Shown one piece after another: positions 50,361-62,600 of a stretch of 64,000 nt of DNA (positions are counted from its first letter, which is position 1; every line of letters starts with the position of its first letter). Origin of the DNA: Alviniconcha marisindica (lineage: Eukaryota > Mollusca > Gastropoda > Provannidae); NCBI GenBank assembly GCA_018857735.1, contig JABMCL010000061.1, positions 480,133 to 544,132 on the forward strand, given 5' to 3'. The notes under the pieces were generated by a model. The model had not been told where the DNA came from, made no database searches, and saw only the letters and a list, made by a program, of their open reading frames with translations. Position numbers and translations under genes: made by a program.

Positions 50361-53300
50361 TGTAGAGACTGATAGGGGTGATGGACAATGTTGCTTAGCT
50401 GAAATATTCTGCTAGTATGAATTTTAATAGAGCTGTTTGGCCTCCATAGCAGGAGATGCAAGGAAGTGAAAGCCTATGTGTGACTCCTTTACCTGTATAA
50501 ATATAGCCTGATAGACTGGCTCACAACATGAAGCAGTTCTTGCATGTCAAGCCAGCTGACATGCTCATGATGTCATGAGTGAGAGTTGCTCATGTTTGCT
50601 GGCTAGACACATGGGTAAAATGCATTGTGTATCAGCCCCTTTAGGAAATTGATGTGCTTCATTGGTTTTTGCTGTAAATTATGGCACATATCTGCAAATA
50701 ACAGCCTTAGCTAAAGCATCCATATTGTCTGGAGTGACGCGTTCTATTTCCATCTCCAGCACACAAAACTACCGGAATGTGTAGCTTTTCACTCTCAGGG
50801 TTTCCAACATCTGTACTGGTAAATTCATGTTTTTGGTTCTGCGGTATCTTCATGACAGCCTGCCAGAAGGTTGTGGCTGGATTTTCACCATTGCATCACT
50901 CTCACTCTGGCCAGTTTGGGATATTTTGCAGCGTATTCAATGTAATGTTTCCGTGACATTGTACTATTTTGCCTTGCCAGTCTCATTGCTGAACAGTTAC
51001 ATATATTTATTAAACTACTGGATATTATTTAATACCCAACTGATAAAACTGAAATAGATGTCATTGTTCAGTGGTGTAGCACTCAAGCATCATACACAAG
51101 AGAGCATGTAGTGTAAAAGTAAAACTGATGAGCATTAAAGTCGCATGAGTGGTGTAGCTTTCTGGCAGTGAACTTATATTTGAAGCTACAGTGTACACAG
51201 TTTGAAAGGTACAATTATGTCCAATCTGTCTCCTGTCTTTCCTGCAGAGGAGATGATTTGGGGAGATGCTCTATGTATATGAGCATGAACGACTTATATT
51301 CTTTAATTTACTGTTCTAAGCAGTTGTAGCTTGTGTAAAATTTACAGATGCAAAATGGTATATATACTTGAGTATATTTGCAATGAGTTATTTATTCCGA
51401 TTATTCTCCGCACTCCAAAAAACATGTGATACTGAGTGAGGCAGCCAGCACAAACTTAGACACAAGATTGTATGATAGTGTATTATATATATATGATTGT
51501 TAAATGTGATTCATTGACTGTTCTATGATTGACTGTTCAGTGATGGTGTATGTGATTTGTTGACTGTTCAGTCTGTTTTCATTTTTTTTCAAATGATCCG
51601 AGGTAATTCACTGTTCTGTGATTGACTGTTCAGTGATGGTGTACATGTGTTGACTGTTCAGTCTTCATTGATGGCGTACATGTGTTGACTGTTCAGTCTT
51701 TGTTTGAAAAATGGTCTGAGGTCATTTACTGTGTAATTAATGATGTCATAATAACTTGTCACATTTGCAGCATGGCTATGGGTACTGGTGACCAGCACTC
51801 AATCAAATTTGGTCATATTGTCAGAATGTTGATGTTCGATTACTTACTTAAATACTGTTAACTATTCTGTGTGTCAGTGTGTGAAAGAAGAATGATTATG
51901 TTCCGTGTTGTGTGTTAAATCTTGTTTATTTTTCAAATTATGAAGCAGCGTTTTTGTTTTTTAACTCACACCAGCATGTTTCAGTAATCAGTACTGGTAG
52001 GGCTAGGTGCTTCAGATGTTATCGGCACACTAATGAAGATCAATGTTAGAATTGATAGAAACTAATGATCCACAGCAGTTTTATTTGTCAGCAGTGCAGA
52101 ATACTTTATTCCCATTTTGGGAAATGATATAGAAGTGATGGCAATGACGAGTTGTGCAGTATTTTAACCTATGCAATTTTTGTTCATTTTTTATCAACAC
52201 ATACAAATGCACATTTTCACTATTGATTGTGGAAAAATGGAATTCTGCAGTGATAGTCTCCTTTAGGTGCACTGAACTGGGTTTTGTTAAACTTAAAGAT
52301 ACATGTACCAGTTCAGAAATGTGTCTGAGGCAAATGAAGGCATGGGAGTGCATCTGGATGGTACTGTATGTAGATTTTTTTCTTTTCACCTTCCTTTAAT
52401 CATCATTGTTTTAATTCGTTGACATTGTTGATTGTATGAGATTGAGAGTACATTTGTAGTGATTATGAGAGAGATGTTTGAGAAGTATTTGTGTTGCTGC
52501 AGCTGCGTTAATGAAGATTTTTGAGAAGTGTGTATTTGAGTTACCAGAGAGGTCTTTCAAGCTGTGTAAGCAAGTCCCTGCATTTCTTGTGATCAGGAGC
52601 ATAGATACTTTACATTGACTACTTGCTTCTTTATTCTCTCTCTGGAGCTGATTTCAATGGGGCTTAATGTCCTCAGCTGTTAGGCTGACGTATTCATATT
52701 GGGGACAAGCCTCTCTAGAGTGGCACTGAATTACAGCTATGCTTGCAGGTGGTTGAGCAAATACTGAAGGGTGTCAGAAGATGGATAATTATGTGTACGT
52801 CAAGGTGATTATGTGCCACTGTCAGTGGTTGGGTCATACATCCTTCTATTCATGGGTAACGGGGTAACCATACTGTGTATGTCACATTCCCACATGCTCA
52901 AGTCAAGTGCTGCTCATTTCTGATTTTGGGATGCGGTGGAATGAAAATTGATTTTGCGAATAAAAGAAAACCAACCATGTTTGTGCATGCATTTTGTTTT
53001 TTTTGCATACATTTTACATGTGTGTGTGAGTTGGTTGCTCCATGCAGATAAGCTACATACTTGGCATTACATCCTTGCCCCCCCCCCCTCCCCCCCCCAC
53101 ACACACACAGAGCGTGAACAAAAGTTTTGAAGTTGCTGTATGAACAAAAAAAAATTGTGGAGAGAACACACAAAAAGACAACAACAAAACATGGACAGTT
53201 TATTGCATACTATAATTATTACACAAACTACCTGCTGAAAGTAACCATTTTAGTTTTCTATTGTTGCGATTACTTCTGTTGCCAATGTGTACAAAAATCA

Positions 53301-55260
53301 ACTCACCACTGACTAATGTTATTGTTATAATGTTAAGGTTGTTTCTTGCTCTTGAACCAGTAAATTAGTCCAACATGATTTTCTGGAAGCAGAATATTTT
53401 ATTATACTGCACTCAAAACAGACACAAACAATGTCAGGTCCTGTGATAAACTATTATAGTATTATATTAATAATTTACTTTTCAAAATTGGTTGACAAGG
53501 GTGAAGTTCCCTTCAGCAGAACCTTGAAAGTTTGTTTTTTTAATTTAAAAAAAAGAAGAAGGAAACATTACCCTGCCAGACACCCAATACATAGATAATT
53601 GATCAACTAAATATTCAACACTAAGTAGAACTTCATTGTTCATATGATGTCTGCCCCCCACCCCCAAAAAACAACAACAACAACTGATGTTGCCTTCTGT
53701 TAATGGTATATGCAGATTTACAGAGTAATGACATTTTTCTTTTTAAAAAATTGTGAAGGTGAAGACACGCCTAAAGCATGGATACAAACTTGAATACTAG
53801 CTGAAAAAGAAAAATGCCAAGATTTTTTTCCAACCTCTTTTGGCTTAAGATGCCATAACTGAAATTGCCATGATATCAAATTGATAGAGCCAAACTACCA
53901 AAGGCAAACAAGACTGAATAAGCAAGTAAACTTGATGTTTTACGCCCAATCAACAAGACAGAGAGAGAATGAGTATATACACTTATGTGCACTGGTGTGT
54001 TCCTTTTTTTTCCCCACACAGATTACTGCAATGTTGTGATCAGGTTACATTACATTCACTATATGCAACGCACAGGATTAGCAATGACCTTAACATGTAA
54101 ATGAGAAGCAACTTTAAAACATCGCCACTACATGTACTTCTATCCATGTTAATTGCTATGGACAACCTTCATGCTTAAAAGTTTGTACAGAAACTTGTGC
54201 CAAGTGTTTCTATATTGAATATTCAATGCTTATCAGTGCATTCTGCTTCTGTTAGTGTACATGTTAATAAATGCATGTATGTACAGACATCTGATACTTA
54301 GTAGTCACAGCTGTTGATTTTGGTACAAAGACCGACTAACAAAAAGCTGTCCATGTTCTGACAGCACCTGTGCAAATCCTGATTGTTTATAGCTCTGTCA
54401 TTCAGTGATAATGTAAGCAACCTTTTCTGTCTTGGACAACTGAGGCACTTCTGTCGGTAACAAGACACCAGAAGTCTCAATTCATTCTGTTTGCTGCCTG
54501 TTTTAGGTTGTGTAAATTAAGCTTTGTATATAAACAGTATGCTCATGTGTGCGGGTGCCTACGTGTGGGTTTGTGTGTGCGGGTATGTACTTAAAATAGT
54601 CTCTACGGACAAAGTTTTTCACATTATAAACACTTTAATAGTTTATTATTAAGCGTATCTCAACTTGAGTGCCCACTAAAACTAAATATTCATCTTTCGT
54701 ACATAGCCTACTTATTCAAGTAAATAATTATGATGATCTCCCATTTGATTCACCTGTGGTTTCAAGAGCAAGCAGTCATGAAAAAGGTCCACCATGGATT
54801 CAGGTTTACTATCCATTTTTTTGGACTGAACTAAGTTTCACTGTAGACAGCACCCCAAAAAGCGTGACTAATGGTTTGTAAACAATTACTGTCTCGATTA
54901 AGAAAACCATTTCAGTGTTAAAACTACACAGGTGATGTTCATTACAGTGATTTCTCAGAAGCACGTGTGACTGTAAAATAAAATCAATATGTCAGCGTCT
55001 CGTCAAACGGGCAACTGTCCCACTTTACACATGTCATACCGACCACAGGCTACTGCTCAACATCTAAAACAATCTGCCGACAATAAGTAATTGCTACTCT
55101 GATGGTTTGCTTGCAGGTGACCTTTCTGACCTCACCATGACTTGCAGGCATGGGAAAATCCTAAATGCAATGCATTCTCAACACTGGCTTACGTCACATT
55201 AGTTACACCAGCAAACAGGCTTATTTGTGGCAACAGGCGTGTCGTAGTGATTTTGCATAA
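46760..55260. other. Long intergenic stretch with no supported gene
   Basis: AT-rich sequence between convergent genes. It holds short AT and CA microsatellites (46940-46978, 50308-50361), a poly-C run (53078-53098), an (AAT)n-linked short repeat at 50128-50200 (GTAAAGCGCCTACTCTGCGG) and a foldback-unit shred at 52660-52715 (GGGGCTTAATGTCCTCAGCT). Open frames of up to 109 codons have no recognisable domain and overlap on opposite strands. Around 51500-51720, TTGACTGTTCAGT recurs irregularly. Confidence 0.55.
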
Positions 55261-55409
55261 ATTCCCTTTGCCATGATGGATGTGATCGACCTGGTCGGAG
55301 CTGGCTGGTTTTTAAAACTATACATTCTCTTTCCAGGAGATTTTGACACAGTTTCTGCCAGTCTGTTCAGCACAAAACGTAATGTGTCTGAAGGTGAAGG
55401 ACTGCCAAT

Positions 55410-56500
55410 TCACAGAGAGTGCCCGCCAAAAAAGGGACCGTATATTCTTGCCTCAGTTCTTCATGTTCTGTGTTGCAGAGTGCCTGCCACAGAGTGGATA
55501 GGCCCTGATGTTCCCTAGCTGACTTCTAGCTGTGTCACCGAGTACCTGCTAAAGAGAGCATCTGATATTCTGACAGTTTCTCATGTTCTGTGTCACTGAG
55601 TACCTGCTAAAGAAGGCACCTGACATTCTGCCAGTTTCTCATGTTCTGTGTCACTGAGTACCTGCTAAAGAGAGCATCTGATATTCTGACAGTTTCTCAT
55701 GTTCTGTGTCACTGAGTACCTGCTAAAGAAGGCACCTGATATTCTAACAGTTTCTCATGTTCTGTGTCACTGAGTACCTGCTAAAGAAGGCACCTAACAT
55801 TCTGACAGTTTCTCATGTTCTGTGTCACTGAGTACCTGCTAAAGAAGGCACCACTTTGACAGTTCTATGTTCTGGTCACTGAGACCGCTAAAGCACGAAT
55901 TCTGCAGTTTTCAGTTTTGTGTCACCGAGTACCTGCTAAAGAAGGCACCTGATATTCTGCCAGTTTCTCATGTTCTGTGTCACCGAGTACCTGCTAAAGA
56001 AGGCACCTGATATTCTGCCAGTTTCTCATGTTCTGTGTCACCGAGTACCTGCTAAAGAAGGCACCTGATATTCTGCCAGTTTCTCATGTTCTGTGTCACT
56101 GAGTACCTGCTAAAGAAGGCACCTGATATTCTGCCAGTTTCTCATGTTCTGTGTCACTGAGTACCTGCTAAAGAAGGCACCTGATATTCTGACAGTTCCT
56201 CCTGTTCCGTGTCACCGAGTACCTGCTAAAGAAGGCACCTGATATTCTGACAGTTTCTCATGTTCCGTGTCACCGAGTACCTGCTAAAGAAGGCACCTGA
56301 TATTCTGCCAGTTCCTCCTGTTCCGTGTCACTGAGTACCTGCTAAAGAAGGCACCTGATATTCTGCCAGTTCCTCCTGTTCTGTGTCACTGAGTACCTGC
56401 TAAAGAAGGCACCTGATATTCTGACAGTTTCTCATGTTCTGTGTCACAGAGTGCCTGCCAAAAAGGGCACCTGATATTCACTAGCTGCTTCATGTAGGGC
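55410..56500. repeat. 58-bp minisatellite downstream of NCAPH2
   Basis: The unit CACTGAGTACCTGCTAAAGA plus AGGCACCTGATATTCTGCCA and GTTTCTCATGTTCTGTGT recurs about 17-19 times with few mismatches. One copy near 55855-55920 is noisy, with many small deletions. It starts about 160 bp past the NCAPH2 stop on the minus strand and may be transcribed in its 3' UTR. Confidence 0.93.
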
Positions 56501-56659
56501 CTGTCAGTGAGACCATATATTCCCTTAGTTCTTTACATTCTGTGCTACCGAGAGACTGCCAAAGAAAAGTCCATCAGTTCTCTTCGTCCTAGCTGTGCCG
56601 CTAAGGTACTGCCCTGGAAGGAACCATATATTCTGCCTGTTCCTAATGTTTCAGCAATG

Positions 56660-59600
56660 TCACTGGGTGCTTGACAAAGAGGGGGCCTGGTATTCTGCCA
56701 GTTCTTCATAGTGACGTTTCGTGGACAAGAGACGAACCTCCAGCTTGTCCATGGCCTCTTCAAGTTTGCCCGGGCATGACAGTTCCACATTATACGTGTT
56801 AGCCTGCAAAAACAGAAAAAGAAAGTAGTGAACATCAAAAAAAGAATTGGATAACTCTTTTCCCCAATGTTCTTGTGGATACAAAAAATATATTGGTATT
56901 GACACAGTGTCTAACTGTGTGTATGCAGCTGTTTCCCAAACACTGACCTGTAAATTGTCCCTGTCACTTGGTGATTTACAGGGACAACATGAGTGGTTTG
57001 AGTATGCAGCTGTTTCCTCAACACTGTCATGCAATGGGTCCCTGTCACTTGGTGACTCATTGGGACAACAAAGGTTTGAGTATGCAGCAGTTTCCCGGAC
57101 ATTGACATGCAAATCGTCCCTGTCACTTGGTGATTTACTGGAACAACATGAGTGGTTTGAGTACGCAGCTGTTTCCCGGACACTGATATGCAGTGTTCCT
57201 ATCCCTTGGTGATTAACTGGGACAGCATGAGTGGTTTGATTATGCACCTGTTTCCTCAACACTGTCACGCAAATCGTCCCTGTCATTTGGTGATTTACTG
57301 GGAAAACATGAGTAATTTGAGTATGCAGCTGTTTCCTCAACACTGTCACGCAAATTGTCCCTGTCACTTGGTGATTTACTGGGACAGCATGAGTGGTTCG
57401 AGTATGTAGCTGTTTCCCAGACACTGACATGCAAAGTGTCCCTGTCACTTGGTGACTCACTGGGACAACATGAGAGGTTTGAGTACGCAGCTGTTTTCCT
57501 GACACTGTCACGCAAAGTGTCCCTGTCACTTGGTGACTCACAACATGTGAGGTCTGAGTATGCAGTTATATAACTGCGCTGCCATGTGAAGTGTCGCCCA
57601 CCATTCACCAGGATAGAGGAGAACTTGAGTACACATATGCATGCATAGACACAACACCCAATCTTTAAAAAAAAAACCATGTGGTAGCTCCTGAATGTCA
57701 TCACATCCTCTGTTGCTTCCATAAATCTTTCCTTCCTCTTTTTTTTCTTACATACACAAACAGATCATCAGTCTCAAACCCAGACTCACCAGTTGTAATG
57801 TAGCTAGGAAGAGTCTGCAAATCTGAAAAATAGGCTTGCCACAGACGATACGTCGAAAGGGTATTTGTTGGTTTCTCTGCATGCCCTCAATGACCTTGCT
57901 ACCATACTTGTGTATGTCGAATGCTTCTCTCTGCTCCTGTTGACAGATAATCTGGCATGAGTATCTACCCCTCAGTTCAAGGAACATTCAATTCTGCATA
58001 ACCCTTCCCCAGCCTTAATGTTCTTGACAAAAAGGAACATTACGTTCTGCTTAACCCTTTTCTTGCCCTCAGGACGTCCTTGACGAAAAGGAACATCCAA
58101 TTCTGCTTGACCTGTTCCCTGCCCTAATGACATCTGTGACAAAAAAACACATTACATTCTGCTTAACCTTTTCCAAAAAAGGAACATTTGATTCTGATTA
58201 ATCCTTTCCTTGCCCTAATGACGTTCTTGACAAAGGTTTTCAGCGTGCCTGTGAGACATTGCAGGGCGCCCTGCTCAAATTCTGACTTTTCATGCAAACT
58301 TCGGAAAGGCAAATTTGAAGAAACTGAAGGCTTCTGGTTGGCTGAACCCCAGAGCAAGATTTTTCAAAGGAACTGCGACAGATTCTGTGGCTTTCGTCAG
58401 TTCAGAATCAGATCAGCCTAGAGCCAAGTTTGAAACCTAAATGACATGATGAGACGCTTGATGGTCATGTCATTGTCCATTTCCACAGCAACTCATCGTA
58501 TAATTATGTTATAGTCACATGATCATGCTCGAAAGTGGATCAAGGCCTTTACATTAATAATAATAATAATAATAGATAACTTTTGTATAGCACTATTCTC
58601 TGATGCACACAAACGCAGTGCACTTTACAACATTCTCCAACATTTCCTAAGTTTCACAAATGTTATACATATAATTATGTCAACTAACAATGTATAATAT
58701 ACACCAAAAATATAAAGTACATGTGCCATATGAGAAGCAGCAATATATAAAGAAAATGAATCATTATATTACGACCTACCCTTAATTCCCTCCCTCCCAA
58801 TCCCAACCCCAACTGACACACACACAAATGGATACGAAACAGGTAGCGTAAACATTCCAAAGGACCATTCTTTCACAAGCTGGTATCTACTTCTTACACT
58901 CTAAAGCACAGTGTCCATCAAGCGGTTGCAACATTTTACTGTGTACAGTTAAATGTCTCCACAGAAACTTTGGGTACTGTCCTTTCTGAAGTGATGCACC
59001 CAAAGAATGAAGATGAGCATGAACACCATGGAGGCAATGACACTCACCTCTTCCAGAAGCTTGGGGGTGATCTTTTCTTCCCATTCTGCAACCCTCTTAG
59101 ATAGTTCTGAAATCTGTGCATACTTCGCTGCCTGCGCCAAGAAATTTTCCTGGGAAACAAAAAGAGACAAAAGTAACCTACTGATACCTGTCATATAACT
59201 TACAGATGCCTGGAATAACACTTGCACAATACAGTTAACACAATGATTTGTGGATGAAGATGCCTGGAACCAACACATTCATGCATTAACTTCCAGGTAC
59301 AAATAAGACGTTCCACAATAATGTATTTTGCAACTGAAAACAAAAGAAACCTGAGAGACAAAGAAAGAAATTGTGCCATACTTGATCAATGCTATCAAAG
59401 ACATGGATAAAAAAAAAGTTTTTAAAGTAGCATACAACGTACCACATGCTGCCTGACCACATCTTCGTAAGTGCTGCCCGATGAACCTGCACACCCACAC
59501 ACACACAAACAAGCAGATATAATAATAAACAGCTGTCATTTCGATTGAACAAGTATCTCAATAGTGAGCACATTGCACTTTACACAGTCAACAGCCTCTA

Positions 59601-62600
59601 TACATAAAACCTCAAACATAATATCTAAAGATAATACTGACTTCCTCACACACCAGCACACACTGAAGAAATGATTTTAAAATCCCTGTCATACAGTTTG
59701 CTCTGCCTGTCTTATGTACTCTCTACTGGCGACATCTGTCAAAAAAGGAGATACTTGTTACCCACAAGTCAAGAAGTCAAGTCAAGAAATTCTTATTCCT
59801 TCAAAGGAAAATGTGGGTGCCAAACATAAAGAACAAAGACAGTGTACATATGTAAAAGATTAACACTTAAAAAGTATGCAACAACACGTAGTAATAGTAT
59901 CACAATATACAATAAACACAAGCATAATTATCACTATGCTCATCCTATCCCTTCACCCCCCCCCCCCCCCCCCCCCCATACACACACACAAAATTACAAA
60001 AGATTCTAAAATATTAAAAGCAATACATTTCAATTAATTAAAAAATCTTCAAAAATGTCATTCAGCAAAACGCAATCATTTAAATAAACTATTCTAAAAT
60101 CTAAAAAAGAAAAAAAGAAAGATATTATACATTAAATTAATATAATACCATCATTAAAATATCTAACGCAAAAAGCAGAAGAATGAAACATTTAAGACTA
60201 TGTTATGTCAATGAAGAGAAAGACCCAGCGCTTACCCAGTGAATTGAGAAACTCTCCCCCACATGCCTCGATGGGAGCAAAGATATTGTCCTCCAGCTGA
60301 AGCTGCAGTGGCTCAAAGTTGTCACCCTCATCAGACCTCCCCGTCATCCCCTGTGAAACATTCATCAGTGAGATTTGACAACAGCAACATATCAGAACTC
60401 AATGTTGTCACCCTCATCAGCCTCCCCGTCATCCCCTGTGAAACATTCATCAGTGAGATTTGACAACAGCAATATATTATCAGAACTCAACGTTGTCACC
60501 CTCATCAGCCTCCTCGTCATCCCCTGTGAAACATTCATCAGTGAGATTTGACAACAGCAACATATTATCAGAACTCAACGTTGTCACCCTCATCAGCCTC
60601 CCTGTCATCCCCTGTGAAACATTCATCAGTGAGATTTAAAAACAGCAACATAAATACTATCACTACATCAGTGCTCAAGGCTGTCACCCTCATCAGCCTT
60701 CCCGTCATCCCCTGTGAAACATTTATCAGTGAGATTTAACAACAGCAACATATCAGAACTCAGAGTTGTCACAATCATCAGCTGTCATCCCCTGTGAAAC
60801 ATTTATCAGTGAGATTTAACAACAGCAACATATTATCAGAACTCAAAGTTGTCACAACCATCAGCTGTCATCCCCTGTGAAACATTTATCACTGAGATTT
60901 AACAACAGCAACATATTATCAGAACTCAAAGTTGTCACACTCATCAGCTGTCATCTCCTGTGAAACACTCATCAGTGCGATTTGACAACAGCAACATAAA
61001 TACTATCACAGTATTAGTGTTCAAAGTTGTCACCATCATCAGCCTTCACACCATCCCCTGTGAAGCATTCATTTTCATCAGTCAGACGTGACAAGCAGCA
61101 CCAGAAACACTGTCAGTGCTCAAAGTTGTCACCATCATCAGCCTCCACATCATCAGCAGAATTTGACGGCAGCAACAGAAACACTGGCAGTGCTCAAAGT
61201 TGTGACCATCATCAGCCTCCACATCAGCAGTGCTCAAAGTTGTCACCGTCATCAGCCTCCACATCATCAGTGAAATTTGACAGCAGCAACAGAAACACTG
61301 GCAGTGCTCAATGTTGTCACGTCATCAGCTCTCCACATCATCAGTGAGAATTTGACAGCAGCAACAGAAACACTGGCAGTGCTCAAAGTTGTCACCGTCA
61401 TCAGCCTCCACATCATCAGTGAAATTTGACAGCAGCAACAGAAACACTGGCAGTGCTCAAAGTTGTGACCATCATCAGCCTCCACATCAGCAGTGCTCAA
61501 AGTTGTCACCGTCATCAGCCTCCACATCATCAGTGAAATTTGACAGCAGCAACAGAAACACTGGCAGTGCTCAAAGTTGTCACCGTCATCAGCCTCCACA
61601 TCATCAGCGGAAATTTGACAGCAGCAACAGAAACACTGGCAGTGCTCAAAGTTGTCACCGTCATCAGCCTCCACATCATCAGTGAAATTTGACAGCAGCA
61701 ACAGAAACACTGGCAGTGCTCAAAGTTGTCACCGTCATCAGCCTCCACATCATCAGTGAAATTTGACAGCAGCAACAGAAACACTGGCAGTGCTCAAAGT
61801 TGTCACCGTCATCAGTCTCCACATCATCAGTGAAATTTGACAGCAGCAACAGAAACACTGGCAGTGCTCAAAGTTGTGACCATCATCAGCCTCCCCACAA
61901 ATTTCCCCCCGGGAGTGCTCAAAGTTGTCACCGTCATCAGCCTCCACATCATCAGTGAAATTTGACAGCAGCAACAGAAACACTGGCAGTGCTCAAAGTT
62001 GTCACCGTCATCAGCCTCCACATCATCAGTGAAATTTGACAGCAGCAACAGAAACACTGGCAGTGCTCAAAGTTGTCACCGTCATCAGCCTCCACATCAT
62101 CAGCGAAATTTGACAGCAGCAACAGAAACACTGGCAGTGCTCAAAGTTGTCACCGTCATCAGCCTCCACATCATCAGCGGAATTTGACAGCAGCAACGGA
62201 AACACTGGCAGTGCTGAAAGTTGTCACCATAGCAACAGAAACACTGCCAGTGCTCAAAGTTGTCACCACCATCCTCCTCCATGCTGTCCCCAGTGAAACA
62301 TTAATCAGTGAGATTTCACACTAAACAGCAACAGAAATACAGGTTTGCTCAGATTATCTCCTCTGTGGCTCTTCAGCATGAGATCTGACAGCAAACAAAC
62401 AGAAATACAACTGTAGCTGTTCCAAGCTGCTCACATTGTCAGACTCCTTGTCATCCTTTGTGTAACATTTCAAAGTAAGGTCTGTCATCAGACTATAATG
62501 GTTCAAAATTGTTAATATCATCCGTCTCCAAATTTCCTGTTCAAGTGTGTCTGAGCAGTAGTAGTTGTGTATGTGTGTGTGCATGCGTTATGTATACATA

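Noticed and set aside
55410..56500. Array of regularly spaced units as CRISPR or a coding repeat
   Set aside because: A contiguous 58-bp minisatellite without unique spacers; 58 is not a multiple of three and frames break.
56660..57541. 293-codon minus-strand frame as a standalone gene
   Set aside because: Only its last 47 residues are conserved (the NCAPH2 terminal exon). The rest is the 81-bp intronic minisatellite, and a good acceptor (tttgcag) separates the two.
61080..62300. Long frames on both strands (up to 147 codons) with Cys/Asp- or His/Pro-rich repeats
   Set aside because: They are translations of the 74-bp minisatellite with no conserved domain, and they shift with each imperfect unit.
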